Origin: Aaosphaeria pasadenensis
Taxonomy: Eukaryota > Ascomycota > Dothideomycetes > Pleosporales
Reading direction: 5' to 3'
NCBI GenBank assembly: GCA_022813625.1
Contig: JAKLMB010000022.1
Coordinates: forward strand, 620,001 to 684,000
Length of the DNA stretch: 64,000 nucleotides
Under the pieces are notes generated by a model, which had not been told where the DNA came from, made no database searches, and saw only the letters and a list, made by a program, of their open reading frames with translations. The first letter of the stretch is position 1, and the number at the start of each line of letters is the position of its first letter. Below, piece after piece: positions 35,676 through 48,245 of this stretch. Made by a program: the position numbers and the translations under genes.

Positions 35676-37526
35676 ATAATTTCGATTGTACGTTTTCATG
35701 AATGGGATTTAGAGTTTGTTTATACTTGAATGGCGTAGGGGGCTGAGATCGAGTATCGTGATACGAGTAGAGGTCTATCTGTGTGACCATGTTGATACTC
35801 ATTGCTTTCTGAAAGTGTCCTGTGGCCGTCTTTTTGGTTACTTATCTTTGCCTGTAGGAAGTCTGCATCATTACTCATTACTGCGATGAGATTACACAGT
35901 GCATTGTATATTGGTAGACGTCTAGCAAGAGATGTCGTTGAGATATCCATATTCTACGTCGAACAACAGTAATGGGTACCTACCTACATACAATTCCTCG
36001 ATACAAACCACCACTACGGACCAAACATCTAACCTACCTCGTACTACACAACGCTCAAGAATCTCTTCTAAGATTTCGCGTATGTCGTCGAGCATTCAGT
36101 CACCAGCCTTCACACGCCACAAACGCACATCCAATGCCTGGCCTTCCCTCCTCCTCCTCCTCCTACCACCACCAATACCAATAGATACCCCAGGAAACAT
36201 CACCCAACCAATGACCACACCCCCCCATCTCCCCTCCCCCACAAACTCTACCATCCCAATCCAATCCTCAAACGCTCCCCATCGCCCGCCAAGCCTTTCC
36301 CATCCCGCCGTCGATCGCGCGGACACTACGAGAACAAAGAAACCCCCCGCCTCAACCGTTTCCTAGCCCTTAAGTCGTCAAAGAGAACACCAAAAGTCCC
36401 AGTACGGTTGTGCTACTGCAGTTCCCCCGCATCGAATAGCTGGGTGAGGTTAGTCGAAGGTATCCGTGGCGCATAGATGGACGGCTGATGCGCTAAAGAG
36501 CGAAAGCGACGGACGGCTGAGCTAAACCCCGCATTTTCTTTTGTTGGTGTGAGATGCTGGGACCGGGGGGTGGTGGTGGGGATTGATCGCGGTTTAAGAG
36601 ATCTTGGGGTTGGTTGTGCTGGGAGGGAGGATGGTGAGGTGGTTGGATGGTGGTGCTGTGCGGGATGAGGTGATGATCAAATGAGGTAGCGGCTGTTGGA
36701 AAGGGATTTGAGGCTGATGGATTGGTTGGCTGAGTGGAGTAGTTTGTTTTTGGGTTTGCCGGTTGCAGATATATGGGACTTCGACCGTGGAGTGAACCTG
36801 AGATTATCTTTCTGTGGTATCTCGGGCTTCAATTGATCTTTGACACGCTGTTCTGGGTATCCATATTGCTCGGGTACGAAAATCAGAGTATATATGCTGG
36901 GTATAGCTCGTCAAGAATGTTTGCCTGCTGTGTCGACCCGATAGCAACAAGGACGGGCTGCGGCATTGTTTACAAGTGCTAAAGTTTGTGTGAAATTGCC
37001 CTCACGTCGGTTTATCTACAGCTCTGTTCGGTCATCTTGCTTATCAACGTCTGATATGCCCAAGAACAGTTGGAGAGAATCTTGACTGTGTTGCTGTATG
37101 CCAGGTCAAAGGGTGTGCTGAGAAGGGAGGAATCTGGACATATTAACTGTGTGGCATGATGACTGGAAAATTGATTGTGTGTATAGATGGGTGTGATTCT
37201 CTTGAAATGCGAATATTGTCCCCTAAATTCTGATACCCCGTACTGTTCTTCGCGTAGTCTTGTGCTGATCTCGCTACTGTTATCAGGGCTGGTGAACTTT
37301 CGCTGTTGGACATCTGTATGCTGTCATGTCTTCTCACTTTGTGAAATATTGGTATCTAGAAAAAAAATATCTACTCAGCCTTATGGTTAGTTTGTAGTAC
37401 TTTTGAGATACATGTAAGAGAGTCATATCGCTGTCTTCTGTTGATGTCCGGCATCTTTCTCCGAATTGAAAAGAGTCCAGGTGTCGCAGATCAGTTTGGC
37501 ATTATCGTGGCGGCGACCGCAGAGTC
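35676..37526. other. Intergenic region after the GH47 gene
   Basis: No supported gene. A 144-codon plus frame at 35932-36366 is low-complexity (Thr/Pro/Ser) with TCC/ACC repeats and was not accepted. G-rich GGTGG/GATGG runs occur at 36.5-36.7 kb. 36.8-37.5 kb is AT-rich. Confidence 0.5.
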
Positions 37527-38345
37527 ATGGCCCAGACAAACACAGAACTCCAACAGTGTGATAATTTGATAAGGCAATACTGGGAAATCCAAGACGCCGA
37601 TACCGTAGACGCGGTCCCTGGGTGAGACTGTGGTAAGTTTTATTTCCCTTTCGATGTGGGTTCTTCTTTCTCGCATTTCCTGGCTCTGCGCTTCAAAGTT
37701 TGCAATCGAAGACTTGGAGAACTTCGGACCTGTGGAGACTCCCATTGGTGCTGCAGTGTCGAAACATACAGAGCTTGAAACTATTCTCAGCTAAGCTTTT
37801 CCAGCCCCGGCTGCTGTGACATCGATGCCGCGCGGGACCTCAGACGTGACTGGTTCCAGGCGACCCGAACTTCCGAACACGGAGATGCACGTCGTGGATG
37901 ACGACCATCGCGACGTCGATTTGCGAGCAACCAGGCGAGAATGTAGTTCGAGAACCTTTCGTTACGAACGGGCACTACGACGATGCCGAGGCGAGCGCTG
38001 GAACGTCCCATGATGCACCGAGTGGGTCTGTACGGGCGACTTCGCCGTGATCACAGCAGGCAAATTCTACGGCGGATGCCGCGAAAGAGAAGCTGGTTGA
38101 GTACAAGGGGGTGCATGAAGCACCCGCAGAAGTGAAAAATCACCTGATGGCACATGAAGATATACAATATTGGATGCGGCTCTTGTCGGCCTACCTGGCG
38201 AGGTGCCAAGGGCATATCTGATCCTGAGAAGACCTGCCGCATTGAGAAAGGTCGACGCGAAGCTGTGTGTCAAATTCCAGACTAGAAATCGAGAGAACAA
38301 GCGGAGGCAGAAGAAGAGGCGAAATCGACTCTGCGAGGCCTAATA
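37527..38345 (+). pseudogene. Possible degraded or mis-spliced gene remnant
   Basis: Several protein-like plus-strand segments follow each other but are not in one frame. The first starts ATG 37527 (MAQTNTELQQCDNLIRQYW) and stops at a GTGAGA that could be a donor. The next covers 37700-37793 (FAIEDLENFGPVETPIGAA). A third, about 37808-37925, contains NTEMHVVDDDHRDVD. A fourth, about 37926-38221, contains VREPFVTNGHYDDAE, an in-frame TGA, then EKLVEYKGVHEAPAEVKNHL and YWMRLLSAYLARCQG. A last piece is Glu-rich. I recognise no family. It may be a dead gene, or a live multi-exon gene whose splice sites I could not resolve. Confidence 0.28.
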
Positions 38346-40410
38346 TAGATGTATGCATACACGATAGGTTAGATAGTCGTTCATTGCTGATCACCCGCCG
38401 AGTCTGTTGGAATGTAATGGCATTTAGGTTTCCTCGTATGAGATTGCGATAAAGGTGTTATCGTGCTCATTAAATCAGCCCTGTAGACCCGCGGGATGAC
38501 AGCCTAATGCAAGTAATGAGCGGCCAGACTTTCGGAGCCGCCTACCCAACGCCTATTCAGTGCAAGTCGAGATGGTTATATCCGAGCGAGGAGGCCAGTC
38601 GCTTGCATCTTAGCGTAATTGTATTTAGAAACAATAATGATAACGTTGGTATCGGTGCGAGATTCGAGAATAGTATCCTGGGGCAAATCATTGCGATTAC
38701 TACGATGAGAACCCACAAGTATGTACCCGTGAACGAAAATCCATGAGCCAGTGACTCAATGACTTTCGTGTGCTGGGGAACACTCGGTCTTTAGAAGTAT
38801 ATATCCCGAATTCTATTTTTGAAGCAGCATCACCGGGTCGCAGGAAAATGTGAGCAATGTCGTGATTAACTAGAGCAGGGTAAGCGCTTGCTTTGGACGT
38901 CAATTGTTCATCAAGTCCATCTTCTTTCTCCGTGCTCCGTGGGACGGAGGAACGATTTGGACCGAAGCGAACGAACGACGATAATTGTGGACGATTGCAT
39001 GCAAGGAAACGTAACGTAACTGCAAGGCAGCAGGGGAAAACGCCGACACACCGACAGGCCCGAAGCGTGAAAGGAAAGGAAGGATGAGTTTTACTTGATC
39101 GCGGAGGTGTACGATGTACGAGGACATACGATTACTGAACTAAGGAGTAGAAGTGGTTTAGCAACGTAACAAGTAAGAGCGGACGAAGTGTGTAGGTAAT
39201 GGATGGTCGGGCGCGGCGATAACTAATACCCCAGCACGCTAGTGCTAACGCCGACACACAAGGACGAACCCAACAAGTTACAACGACAATCATTATTGAA
39301 TCAACTACCAACCATCGTCCATCATCCACCGACCGGTCATTGATCATTAGTCCGTTATGTCGAATAATTCAGCCGCGAGCAGTTAACAGTCTTGTCCACC
39401 TGTCCCAATGAGGATGCCAGTCAACTTGGAACATCTCCATCCTCATTCAACCCCATAGAGAGACACCACGTTGTCACGAGTCACAAACACAGCCTTATGT
39501 TTGAGATGCAGATGGAAGTCGGTCCAAGGTCTGGCATCAATGGGGCAATGGGTATGGAGTCTATGGAACAAGCATCCTCGCCTCCAGGATTCATTGTTGA
39601 ACCTCGACTATTGCCTCTGACAGGGTAACAGTCCCCCAACCCTTGGCTGTATCACCCCAGCCTTGGCCGAAAGCGGAAGCATAATCTGGTGATCGGGTCT
39701 GGAATTTCTTTGAATGCGATCGAAGGCAACCACCAATACGGACCCATTACCATCACTTGGCCGACCGCTGTGCAGCTATCTGCGAGACCTAACGAGAGAC
39801 TCCTCTTCCTCCCCGGACGCCCGAGCTAAACCCATGTGAGATGCCCAGTCACACATCCTGGCCATGAAGGCGGACGGCTAGACCGGAACCTCAAAAGGCC
39901 TTAAGACCGTTAAGAGACTTAGCCGCTTGGCCCGTTCTTAGTGATTCGTAAGTGCTCGCAAGTGTTGGAGGGATGAGTTATCGTCATGCAGCCAAGTCGT
40001 GGTCCCATCGAACGGTCAATTGGTCCATCGAGGTGGGGATAATGGACTTTACCAGGGTCCGTCCCCCTTAAGGGCGACTATCAACGAATAACAGCGTTTA
40101 ACCGCGAGATATCGCGATTACGAGTAGCGGACATGGGGTTAGGGTTTTGGATGCTGTCTTGTGCGTTTGTTCTCCTTCTTGGGTGAGGCCACGACCGATT
40201 CCCCAACTCATGTCTATATAGTTGGGTGGATCCCCCGGAGTTCACGATGTTCGTTCGTCATATACTCACGACATCTTACTTCAACCTTCATCAGTCCTCA
40301 AGATTGATTTGATCCTTGACCTCTACATCACCAATTCGTGTACCATCCTACTACATACTATCACCATCCTCAATCGACTGTACCTCCCTCCTCACTAAAC
40401 AACAACCACA
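38346..40410. other. Intergenic region before the 82-aa ORF
   Basis: About 2 kb with no supported gene. The end (40.2-40.4 kb) looks like a promoter: TCTATATAG near 40214, then a C/T-rich leader. Confidence 0.5.
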
Positions 40411-40659
40411 ATGTCTTCCCCATCAATCCAATACGTCTACATCCCCAACCTCGTCGGTCGACAGGTTCTCCGCGTTCCCGTCCTTCCTTGCGAAGATCAG
40501 ACTCTCACGACATCTCCCGGTCTCTCGCTTTCCATGGATGATGCAGCCCCAATGACCACGAGGGCATCCCCACTCCCGCAGCTCAAGCGAAGAGACTCGG
40601 TCTATTCCCGCGAGTCCTCCCCATCTCCTAGCGAGGAGAGCGTCGATGAGGAAGAATGA
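40411..40659 (+). CDS. Small hypothetical protein, 82 aa
   Basis: Single-exon ORF with an excellent fungal start context (CAACAACCACAATG), a TATA-like element about 200 bp upstream and a C/T-rich leader. The product begins MSSPSIQYVYIPNLVGRQVL and is Pro/Val-rich in its first half. It ends with a Ser/Glu-rich acidic tail (RRDSVYSRESSPSPSEE) containing an RRDS motif that could be a basophilic kinase site. It has no signal peptide or membrane helix and no family was recognised. Promoter-like context and biased composition make translation likely. Function is unknown. Confidence 0.5.
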   Translation: MSSPSIQYVYIPNLVGRQVLRVPVLPCEDQTLTTSPGLSLSMDDAAPMTTRASPLPQLKRRDSVYSRESSPSPSEESVDEEE

Positions 40660-42847
40660 GCGTTTACACCATTGCCGGAGTACAAAAGTGGATTCCGAAT
40701 CTGATCAATTGAACAATTGTCGGAATCATGATCTGGAGAAAGATAAACTACAACCACGGGCGATTATCGATCTGTCCTAGCTTTCTTCCCCACAATCTTC
40801 GGAAATTGCGAGAATGACGCCGAGCAAATGCATGCTTGCATCATAAGCCCGCCCGCCAACGAAAGAAAAGGCAACACGAGAAATTGCATGAATCGTACAG
40901 CAGCCAGCACGCGAGACGAGCCACGAGCAACATTTTGGAACGACCGAGAATCTTCCCCCTCTCCTCTCCACTGGACAAGAAAAGCGGAAATTGATCGCAC
41001 GACTCTTGGGTTCATTGCCCAGACACGGGAGAGAGAAACCACAACTAATAGCCTGACAACCTACATCAAAAGTAGGCAGGTGGAGCCTGAGGCAGGCGAG
41101 CGGAGCAGCGGAGCACGTCCCAGCCCAGCCAGCCAGCCAGCCAAAATTTTCCTCTTTCTTCTTTCTGCTTTCGCCGAGTCCGGGCGGAGAAGCTTGGGAC
41201 TTGGGTGTTCTTGGGGATCTTTTTCCAAGCACCAAGCGCCAATGCATGGGCGGAGACGTGGTCCTTGTCCAGCCAAGAGAGCCCCTCCTCGTTGCATCGG
41301 AGATGAGGTGCATATCAATTAATCACCTTATATTTTTTCTCTTCATGCCATGAAGAAGGATGAATGGGAAGATCGTCGTCATCACGTGGGGGATCGGGAA
41401 AAGAAAAAGTTCTTTTCGAAAGGATCATCGAAAAAGGTTTCTTAGTTGCGGGGTTCATACTACACATCGAGTATCATAATAACCTTCTTGTCAATATTTA
41501 ACTACATATATCTTAACCACAACCTCTTAATACATACTATCTACATACATCCCATACAAATCGTTCTTCTGCTCACAGTGACATATCTTCCAAAATCCCC
41601 CATCCCATCTCCACCGTTCATCCCACCCGCATGCAATCATCACCACATCACCTCTTCAATCCTCCCCTCCCACCCCCACCGATCATACCCCACCACAAAT
41701 CGTTCTCCCCGAAGTTGCAAAAAGAAAAAGGAAACTCAAAAAATGGCAAAGCACGTCATCACACCTCTTACCCACTGACCAACCAACCAACACCTCACCT
41801 CCCCCCACAGTTCGTCCCCACACACGTTACCCACTGGCTCGCACCATGTCTTTCAAATGCATACTGCGCAGTGAGTAGCACATTGCTACGCATGTACACT
41901 GCAGCGTACATACAAACAACGCATAAACCACAAACGTATGCATAGATTGTAACCACATAAACTTTCCCACACGTCGTGCACCCCCAACCCCAATCACACT
42001 CCCGATCCCACGATCCCAAAACCCCACGATCGCACGACAGACAGACAGACAGAACGACGTTGATACGATATCGGCGTCCCCGCCCGCCCCCGTGCACAGT
42101 ATTCGTGGGTCGGAGGATTCATGTGAAGCGAAAGGAAGCGCAGGATCGGGAGTGTGACTTCGATCCTTTCGTTGGCCTGCCTGCCTGTTTGGGGAGGGTG
42201 ATGGGGTGGGTTGTAAAGCATAAGGTAGTTTCGTACGTTCAAACGATCGCAGATGGGGAAAAATGGGTTCGACGTTTTTTCAAATGTCTTCGTTGTAGCT
42301 AGAATCCATGGATGTAAAACAGTGATAGCGTGGGCGGTAGGTCGAGGGGTAGGCACGATGTCAAACTATTCATAAAGCAACGACAGCAACAATGACGATG
42401 ATATGTGATGATATTCGCAAGATTATATTAACTATCTTGTTGTGTGATCGTTCGTAATATGTCGTTCGTCCATACATAGGTATGTATGTAAGTATGTGTG
42501 TTCTATATACTCCGCTTCCTGTTCCCATTCCCTTGCCCTTGAAAATATTCCATTACATATTCCATCCTGCCTTTCCCTTTTCCCACCATCGCGCCTCCGT
42601 ACGAACAATTGAATTAACCCTGGGGCGGGGGTGTGGCAGGATACCTGGTTCCGATTCCTGATTCCTGTATCGGGAATTGAGTAAGATAGACAGAGAGAGA
42701 GTTTGTGTGAGAGATAAGAGGAACATGAAAAAAGCGGTCTAATGCATATGGAGTAACGCCTGCGCCATGCATGTGAAACAAACAGATTTTTGAAAGATTT
42801 GCTGAAAAACAATGGTGAGTGAGAGGATGCGAAAGAGTCACGCTCTC
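40660..42847. other. Intergenic region before the GH79 gene
   Basis: No supported gene. A (CAGC)n stretch lies near 41120-41140. 41.3-42.0 kb is A/C-rich with poly-purine runs. 42.3-42.85 kb is the 3' flank of the GH79 gene, with T/C-rich minus-strand sequence. Confidence 0.5.
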
Positions 42848-44647
42848 TTATGCGGTCAGGAAGAACCCTGCGACGATGGTGAGCGCAGCGGTCGTCCACA
42901 CGATAGTGCTTGCTCCCGTGCTGATGCGGATGGCGGCCGAGGCCTTGTTTCCCTTGAACTTGGAGCCGTCTCCATTGATGACCTCCGTGCTGCCCAATAG
43001 CCATTCGATGTTGGCGACCACGGCTTCAGAATCGCGGACTGGGATCGAGATGGCTCCCGTCGAGGATGTTCGGATGGGGGCTGGGTCTGCATTGGCCCTC
43101 GAAGCCAGGCCATCTGTGTCGGAGTACTTCATTGCGTTGAAGGTAGTGGTGTCGAGGGATTCGGCACCGTCTGCCGTAAGGTAGGATATGAATACGTCCC
43201 TATCTTGATAGTCGCTTCCTAAGTCGAGGTTGAATGTGAAGCTCCCCTTGGACTCGGAGGAGTTGGCCATTTTGGAGTTGATCAAGACCAAAGACCGGAG
43301 TACACCTTGCGCGTAGGAGGCATACGCCCTAATGCGGCCTTTGTAATCGCCGCTGCCGCTGGCCTTGACCGATGCAATCTGTGTGGTACCGTTGCCATTC
43401 CCGATGATTTGTGCGATCGCGGCGTGGGCGTAATATTGGGGTCGCACGTGTTGGGGGTTTCCGTACCATACTTGCGGTTGCCAGGCTGAAGCATTCGAGT
43501 CTACGGTCATGTGCATCTGTACGGATGAGATGCCAAGACTGGCAGCGTATAGGAAGAAGTTGAGAGTCCATAGAGATGCACCGTGAGTGTCACTAATTCC
43601 ATGGTATCCGATAGGACCGATCGAGCACATCTCGCGCAGCACAAATGGGAGGCCCGTCTTCAAGCCGATAGCGGTTTGCTTCTCCCAGTAGAGGAACTGC
43701 GTGTTGGTTTGGTCCAGGTCCATGAGGTCGTCAAGTGTTATTGGTTTGGGTGTTACCTCGAAAACTAAGACACAGTTAGTACGACGACCCTGCATGTACT
43801 ACACCCGAGACCTCAACTGGGCTCGATAGAACTCACAGTAGAAGTAGTCGTGCTGGTTCCAAGCAGACACGTATTTGTTCCCGTTTACTTCATCCAGCAT
43901 CCCGTCATCAACCAGCATGTTAATCTCAAAGGTGGTTCCAATGGTACTGGCCGTGGCCTGTGCCTCGAAGAAGTTCGCAGGCAATCCGGCAGGCTTCAGT
44001 ACGCGCTGATAGATGGCATCCGCTCGAGCTAGGAATTCCTGGGTGTACACCTTCCCGTCCCAGGGTGCAGTTCGGAACAGGTTCTTCAACCATAGATCGG
44101 GCTCGTTTCCAATTTCGAAAGAGTACAATTTGACATTGTTCAGGTTATCGACCGCTGCCTGGGCCATGGTGGAGATGCGCTCGAGGTAGTCTGCTCCGCT
44201 GTAGGCCATGTTCAATCCGACGGTGACTGGAGTGTCCTTGGGGAATCTTTCCACCGCCTCGAAGTATCCTGGCCCGACGATGATCGAATCCGCGGCGTAC
44301 GTCCCCTGAGCGCTGGACGCAGCGTTCGGCTTCCACGCAACCTTCTTATAAGTCTCATCATATATCAAGTAGTCCTGCGCATTTCCTCCTAAGCGAATGT
44401 GAGGGGGCTTTCCAGAGTAGTCTGCCAGGTTCTGCATCAATTGGATGGAGAAATTATTCGGGGTTTCGTCGCCAGTGAATGTGAACAGATTGGACGGCTC
44501 GATACCAAAGCCAGCGAAGGACGGGTCCAGCGCGTCAGAAACAGATGTATCGGTAGCCTTTGGGGCGATCGACAAGGATATGGACTGAGCGAGGGACTGG
44601 GTCGCAAACGACAGTAAGAGCCCGGGAGAGCATAACGAACGCAGCAT
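42848..44647 (-). CDS. Glycoside hydrolase family 79 protein, secreted, probably GPI-anchored
   Basis: Retaining hydrolase of GH79, the family of beta-glucuronidases, 4-O-methyl-glucuronidases and heparanase-like enzymes; likely acts on glucuronic-acid side chains outside the cell. Exons 44647-43837 and 43764-42848 with a 72-bp intron give 575 aa. A signal peptide covers about 1-20. The TIM-barrel domain shows FSIQLMQNLADYSGKPPHIR, GLNMAYSGADYLERI and the acid/base site YSFEIGNEPDLW (Glu 182). FVLREMCSIGPIGYHG gives a candidate nucleophile, Glu 315. A C-terminal beta domain follows. The last 25 residues are Ser/Ala/Gly then hydrophobic (ending AGFFLTA), typical of a GPI-attachment signal. Exact substrate cannot be read from sequence. 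Confidence 0.9.
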
Positions 44648-47137
44648 GTTTGCTAGAGCGCCGACAACGCGCGCAAACAGATACAGTGGAAATCAGAATG
44701 CACGCAAGACAGACGAAGAGCGAGTGGTGTATGTGTAGGGGGAAGAGAAAAAAACGAGAGAGAGCAAGAGCGAGTGAAAACAAGTATGGGGAACGAGAGA
44801 GAGGGAGAGAGAGCAAGAGGGAAGGTCGATGATAGAAGAGGGTAGATGGACGATGGAGGCTCCGGAAGTCGAGACCCACCAGGGTAAGTGCAAGTGCATA
44901 TACAAGTAATTGGTAAGTATATTTACCTGTATTGGAAGATGTGCTGCCTTGTTATTACAAGTATTAGTCTATCCGCACCCACACCTACAATACAAACATC
45001 CACCCACCCGCTATGACTTTGAGCAGGGCAGGTAAACGACGGCCGTAAACCTGTCAAGCAACATGGGATGGGATAAGGATGCGTCACGACGGGGGGGCTT
45101 AGTGAATGGATTGGGGAAGGCGGCGCCGGGGGCGCGAAAGGTCGAAACCTCCTTGTGCGGCCGGAGCGCTCGGGGCTCCAGTATTATTTGTTGAAGCCGC
45201 GGTGGCGTTTGAGAAAATATCGCAAAGAGAAAAGGACTTGACATCATCCATAATGCGATTTGAAACATCGGTGAGGTAGGAGTCAATGATGCACAAAAAC
45301 CTGAGGCGGATGCATATCGATTGATTCACTCATGCTGGTGGGCCCTTTGTCCCTTTCGTGTTCCCCTTCCCACGAGGGAATAATGGATCATGGGGGTACA
45401 AAAGGGTCTTCCTCTAGGAGTAATTAGGGAAGTTTGGCTTGAGCCCAGTGTAGTCACTGCAGTGTGGGAGAAGATCAAATCGGGAATGTCAACAACAACG
45501 CGTCAGCTCAAACAAGAGAAAGATGCGCTGACGGGATGAGTGGGATGAGATTGGCAGATTGGCATGGGCATGAACGGGAGCGAGCGACGGGATTTGCGTT
45601 ACAGGTTCAGCCGATGGAAGAAAACCATCAAGAGCCGCGTCCAGTTAATAGTCTAGTGACTCCGTAAGTATCTAGTTATGTACTTAGTCTACACAGTCCA
45701 CATAGAGGCTGCAATGACGCTGAGAAGACGCAAAGCCACGTGCTAAATCGAGGTTCCCCTATTCAATTATGCCATGATCTGCCTAGGTCGATATGTCGGT
45801 CTCTCTTGGGCATACGCAGACTGCGATTTGATGAGCATCACCAATTATTTAGATGGACACGGCACAGTGCCACATTCGTATAGTCGTTCGCACGGAATCG
45901 CTTATCTCTTCAGCCTACACATGAGATTAACTAACACTACATATTTAATATTACAACTTGCATTCAATCAAACCAGCCCGACATGGCGCTTTGTTTTCCC
46001 GTCATCCTCGCATGGATAAAAAGTGCTTGACTCTGATTGGGGGAGATTCATCATCAATCTCTCCCTGATCATCAACATCATCCGTATTACGCTTGCCTTG
46101 CACACCATTTGCTTCTACAAGTATTGTATTTGCAACAGGTATTCCGTACCAAGAATCAAAAACAGGTAATAGGCACACAATCATCAACATGCTCAAGGAA
46201 TCATCAGGCAGTCTAGTGGCTATGCCGGGAAGATTCTTGGAAGACATCAACATCGAACGCGGACTTTGACCCGTGAAGACTCTGATTGGCTCGCTTAACC
46301 CCAAAGGATCTCATCCAATACTTCAGCATCTTGTTCTTTCACTGCGCTACTCCGTATTCTCTCCGTCTATAATTAGTGAATCTTTGCCATCTTCACCTTC
46401 ATTGGGCACCGCTTTCATGCCCAGATGCTCGTATGCGCATGGCGATATTGGCATTATTGTTTTGTTTGGAATATGATGGTATTAATACAGTGTCCGAGTG
46501 AGACAGAGCTTTGTTTCCGCCCTCCCTGAGACTGCACTGTCCAAGTTTCTACTCCGTTGGAAAGAAGAATCACGACGTATTCAAACACGGTGCCCCTCAA
46601 CCAATCAGTAACTGTAGCTCTTACTGTGTATATGTGTCGAGATAGAGGGAGAGATCTTCTCTAGTTATTCGTGATGGGCGGAGGTATATCTTTCATTGGC
46701 TTCTCCTAGACTCGTATGATATGGCATTCTCTATCAAATCGCATAGAAGAACGAACAATTGTCCATACATGTCGGTGTTGCTTGTAACAACGCCGTTGGT
46801 GTAGCGATGGCCAATCGTTCTGTGCCTTGCAGATGCATGACTAATCACCATCCACATGTAAATCTTGGCAATGACTCAATTTCGAATGTCTCCAACAATC
46901 GAAGACGTGAGGACCAAAAAAGTGTGAAGCTTCTTCTATACCAGCGTAAGGTGTCGATATCTGCTCGAAGAAAACCAATTACATATCTACATATTGCACG
47001 CTTTCATCCCGGAAGTCCAGAGTAGTTCAGCTGTCCTATTAAGTGGACAATATTGCCATATTCAACCCCACTGGACCCCTCCTCTACTCTAAGCATCGAA
47101 TCTTTGCATAGCAGAAGACAGCTCAAACACCGCAAAA
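44648..47137. other. Intergenic region between GH79 and eIF2B-alpha
   Basis: About 2.5 kb. 44.65-44.9 kb is a pure C/T-rich stretch on the minus strand, the likely GH79 leader. 45.0-45.33 kb carries a minus frame with a possible 50-codon ATG ORF (MDDVKSFSLCDIF...), too weak to call. 45.7-47.0 kb is AT-rich with no gene. Confidence 0.5.
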
Positions 47138-48245
47138 ATGGACCTTCGGACGCCCACAACGGAGAAAACCTCCTTCCCAACCTTCGATATCGTCTCTACC
47201 TACAGGACTATCCTCGCCTCCGACCCCGATCTCACCATGCCTGTTGCCGCTATCGAAGCTCTCGTGGAAGCCATCGCCAACAGCACCGTAAACACCGTCG
47301 CAGAAACTCTCGACCTACTCACATACCATACCGAAATTCTCAAATCCTCCATACCGAACCCAATCTCACTCTCCGCCGGTACCGATCTCTTCCAGCGATA
47401 TCTCGTCACAACCCTGAACCGACCGGCAAGTCTGAATCTGGGACCCGAGGATGATTTCCGCGCCATTCGCAACCACTTGCTATCAAATGGACGACTTTTT
47501 GTGGAGAGGGCAAAGGCTAGCAGGGAGAAGATCGCGAGCTTCGGAAAACACTTCATTCGAGATGGTGCGACGGTCTTGACGAATGGTGGATCCAGAGTGG
47601 TGGGCGCACTCTTGCGAAGAGCTGCCGATTCGAGCACGATGAGGTTCAAGGTTATCTATGTGACTTCACCAGAGGACTGCTCGGATGCTCAGGGAGGAAA
47701 CAAGATAGTAGCTGATCTGAGGGCACATAACGTCCCTGTCGCTACCATTCCAGATTCTGCGGTGGCTTACTCTTTGGGCAAGGTTGACATGGTTATTGTG
47801 GGCGCTGAAGGTGTAGTGGAGAACGGCGGTATCATCTCCCGGTTGGGTACCTATCAGATGGGTCTTCTTGCAAAGAGCAAAGGAAAGCCATTCTACGTCG
47901 TTGCCGAGAGCCACAAATTCGTCAGGCTGTATCCGCTGAGCCAGTTCGACCTCCCTATCGACCAAAAGGTTCTAGATTTCAAGGTGGCAGAAGACGTTAA
48001 GAAGCCCAACGCTGAGAAGCTTGTTGAGGATGAAGGCGTTGCAGACCTGAACACATTCACGACTACCCATATGCGTGCGGCGGATGCTGTAGATTTCACG
48101 GTTAGTGCATTGCGTCTCCCATCTCCGTCGTTGTTTCAATGCTGACATGAAATAGCCTCCTGATTTAATCTCTGGTATCATCACTGAATCTGGTGTTTTG
48201 ACACCGTCCGCCGTCTCTGAGGAGCTCATCAAGATCTGGTTCTAG
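47138..48245 (+). CDS. GCN3: Translation initiation factor eIF2B subunit alpha
   Basis: Regulatory subunit of the eIF2B guanine-nucleotide exchange factor. With beta and delta it senses phosphorylated eIF2 and slows initiation during starvation. Exons 47138-48100 and 48156-48245 give 350 aa, normal for eIF2B-alpha. The N-terminal helical domain (about 1-125) includes IRNHLLSNGRLFVERAKASR. The Rossmann-like C-terminal domain starts near DGATVLTNGGSRVVGALL and carries the family core VDMVIVGAEGVVENGGIISR and KGKPFYVVAESHKFV. The chain ends SEELIKIWF; this tail is encoded by the short second exon. The ATG follows CGCAAAA, a good start context. It lies upstream of and in the same direction as URB1, 0.8 kb away. 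Confidence 0.95.

Noticed and set aside
35932..36366. 144-codon plus-strand ORF
   Set aside because: Thr/Pro/Ser low complexity arising from TCC/ACC repeats; an opposite-strand frame is open over the same repeat; no domain and no neighbouring exons.
37491..37745. 84-codon minus-strand ORF
   Set aside because: It is antisense to the more natural plus-strand segments FAIEDLENF and MAQTNTELQ; no start context or family.
45011..45329. Overlapping minus-strand ORFs, including a 50-codon ATG ORF starting MDDVKSFSL
   Set aside because: Start codons of the longer frames are not ATG and one is closed directly upstream; no homology recognised. Kept only as a note in the intergenic entry.
46002..46304. 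100-codon minus-strand frame containing NTDDVDDQGEIDDESPP
   Set aside because: Starts at TTG, lies in AT-rich sequence and no transposase or other motif could be shown. A decayed element is possible but unsupported.
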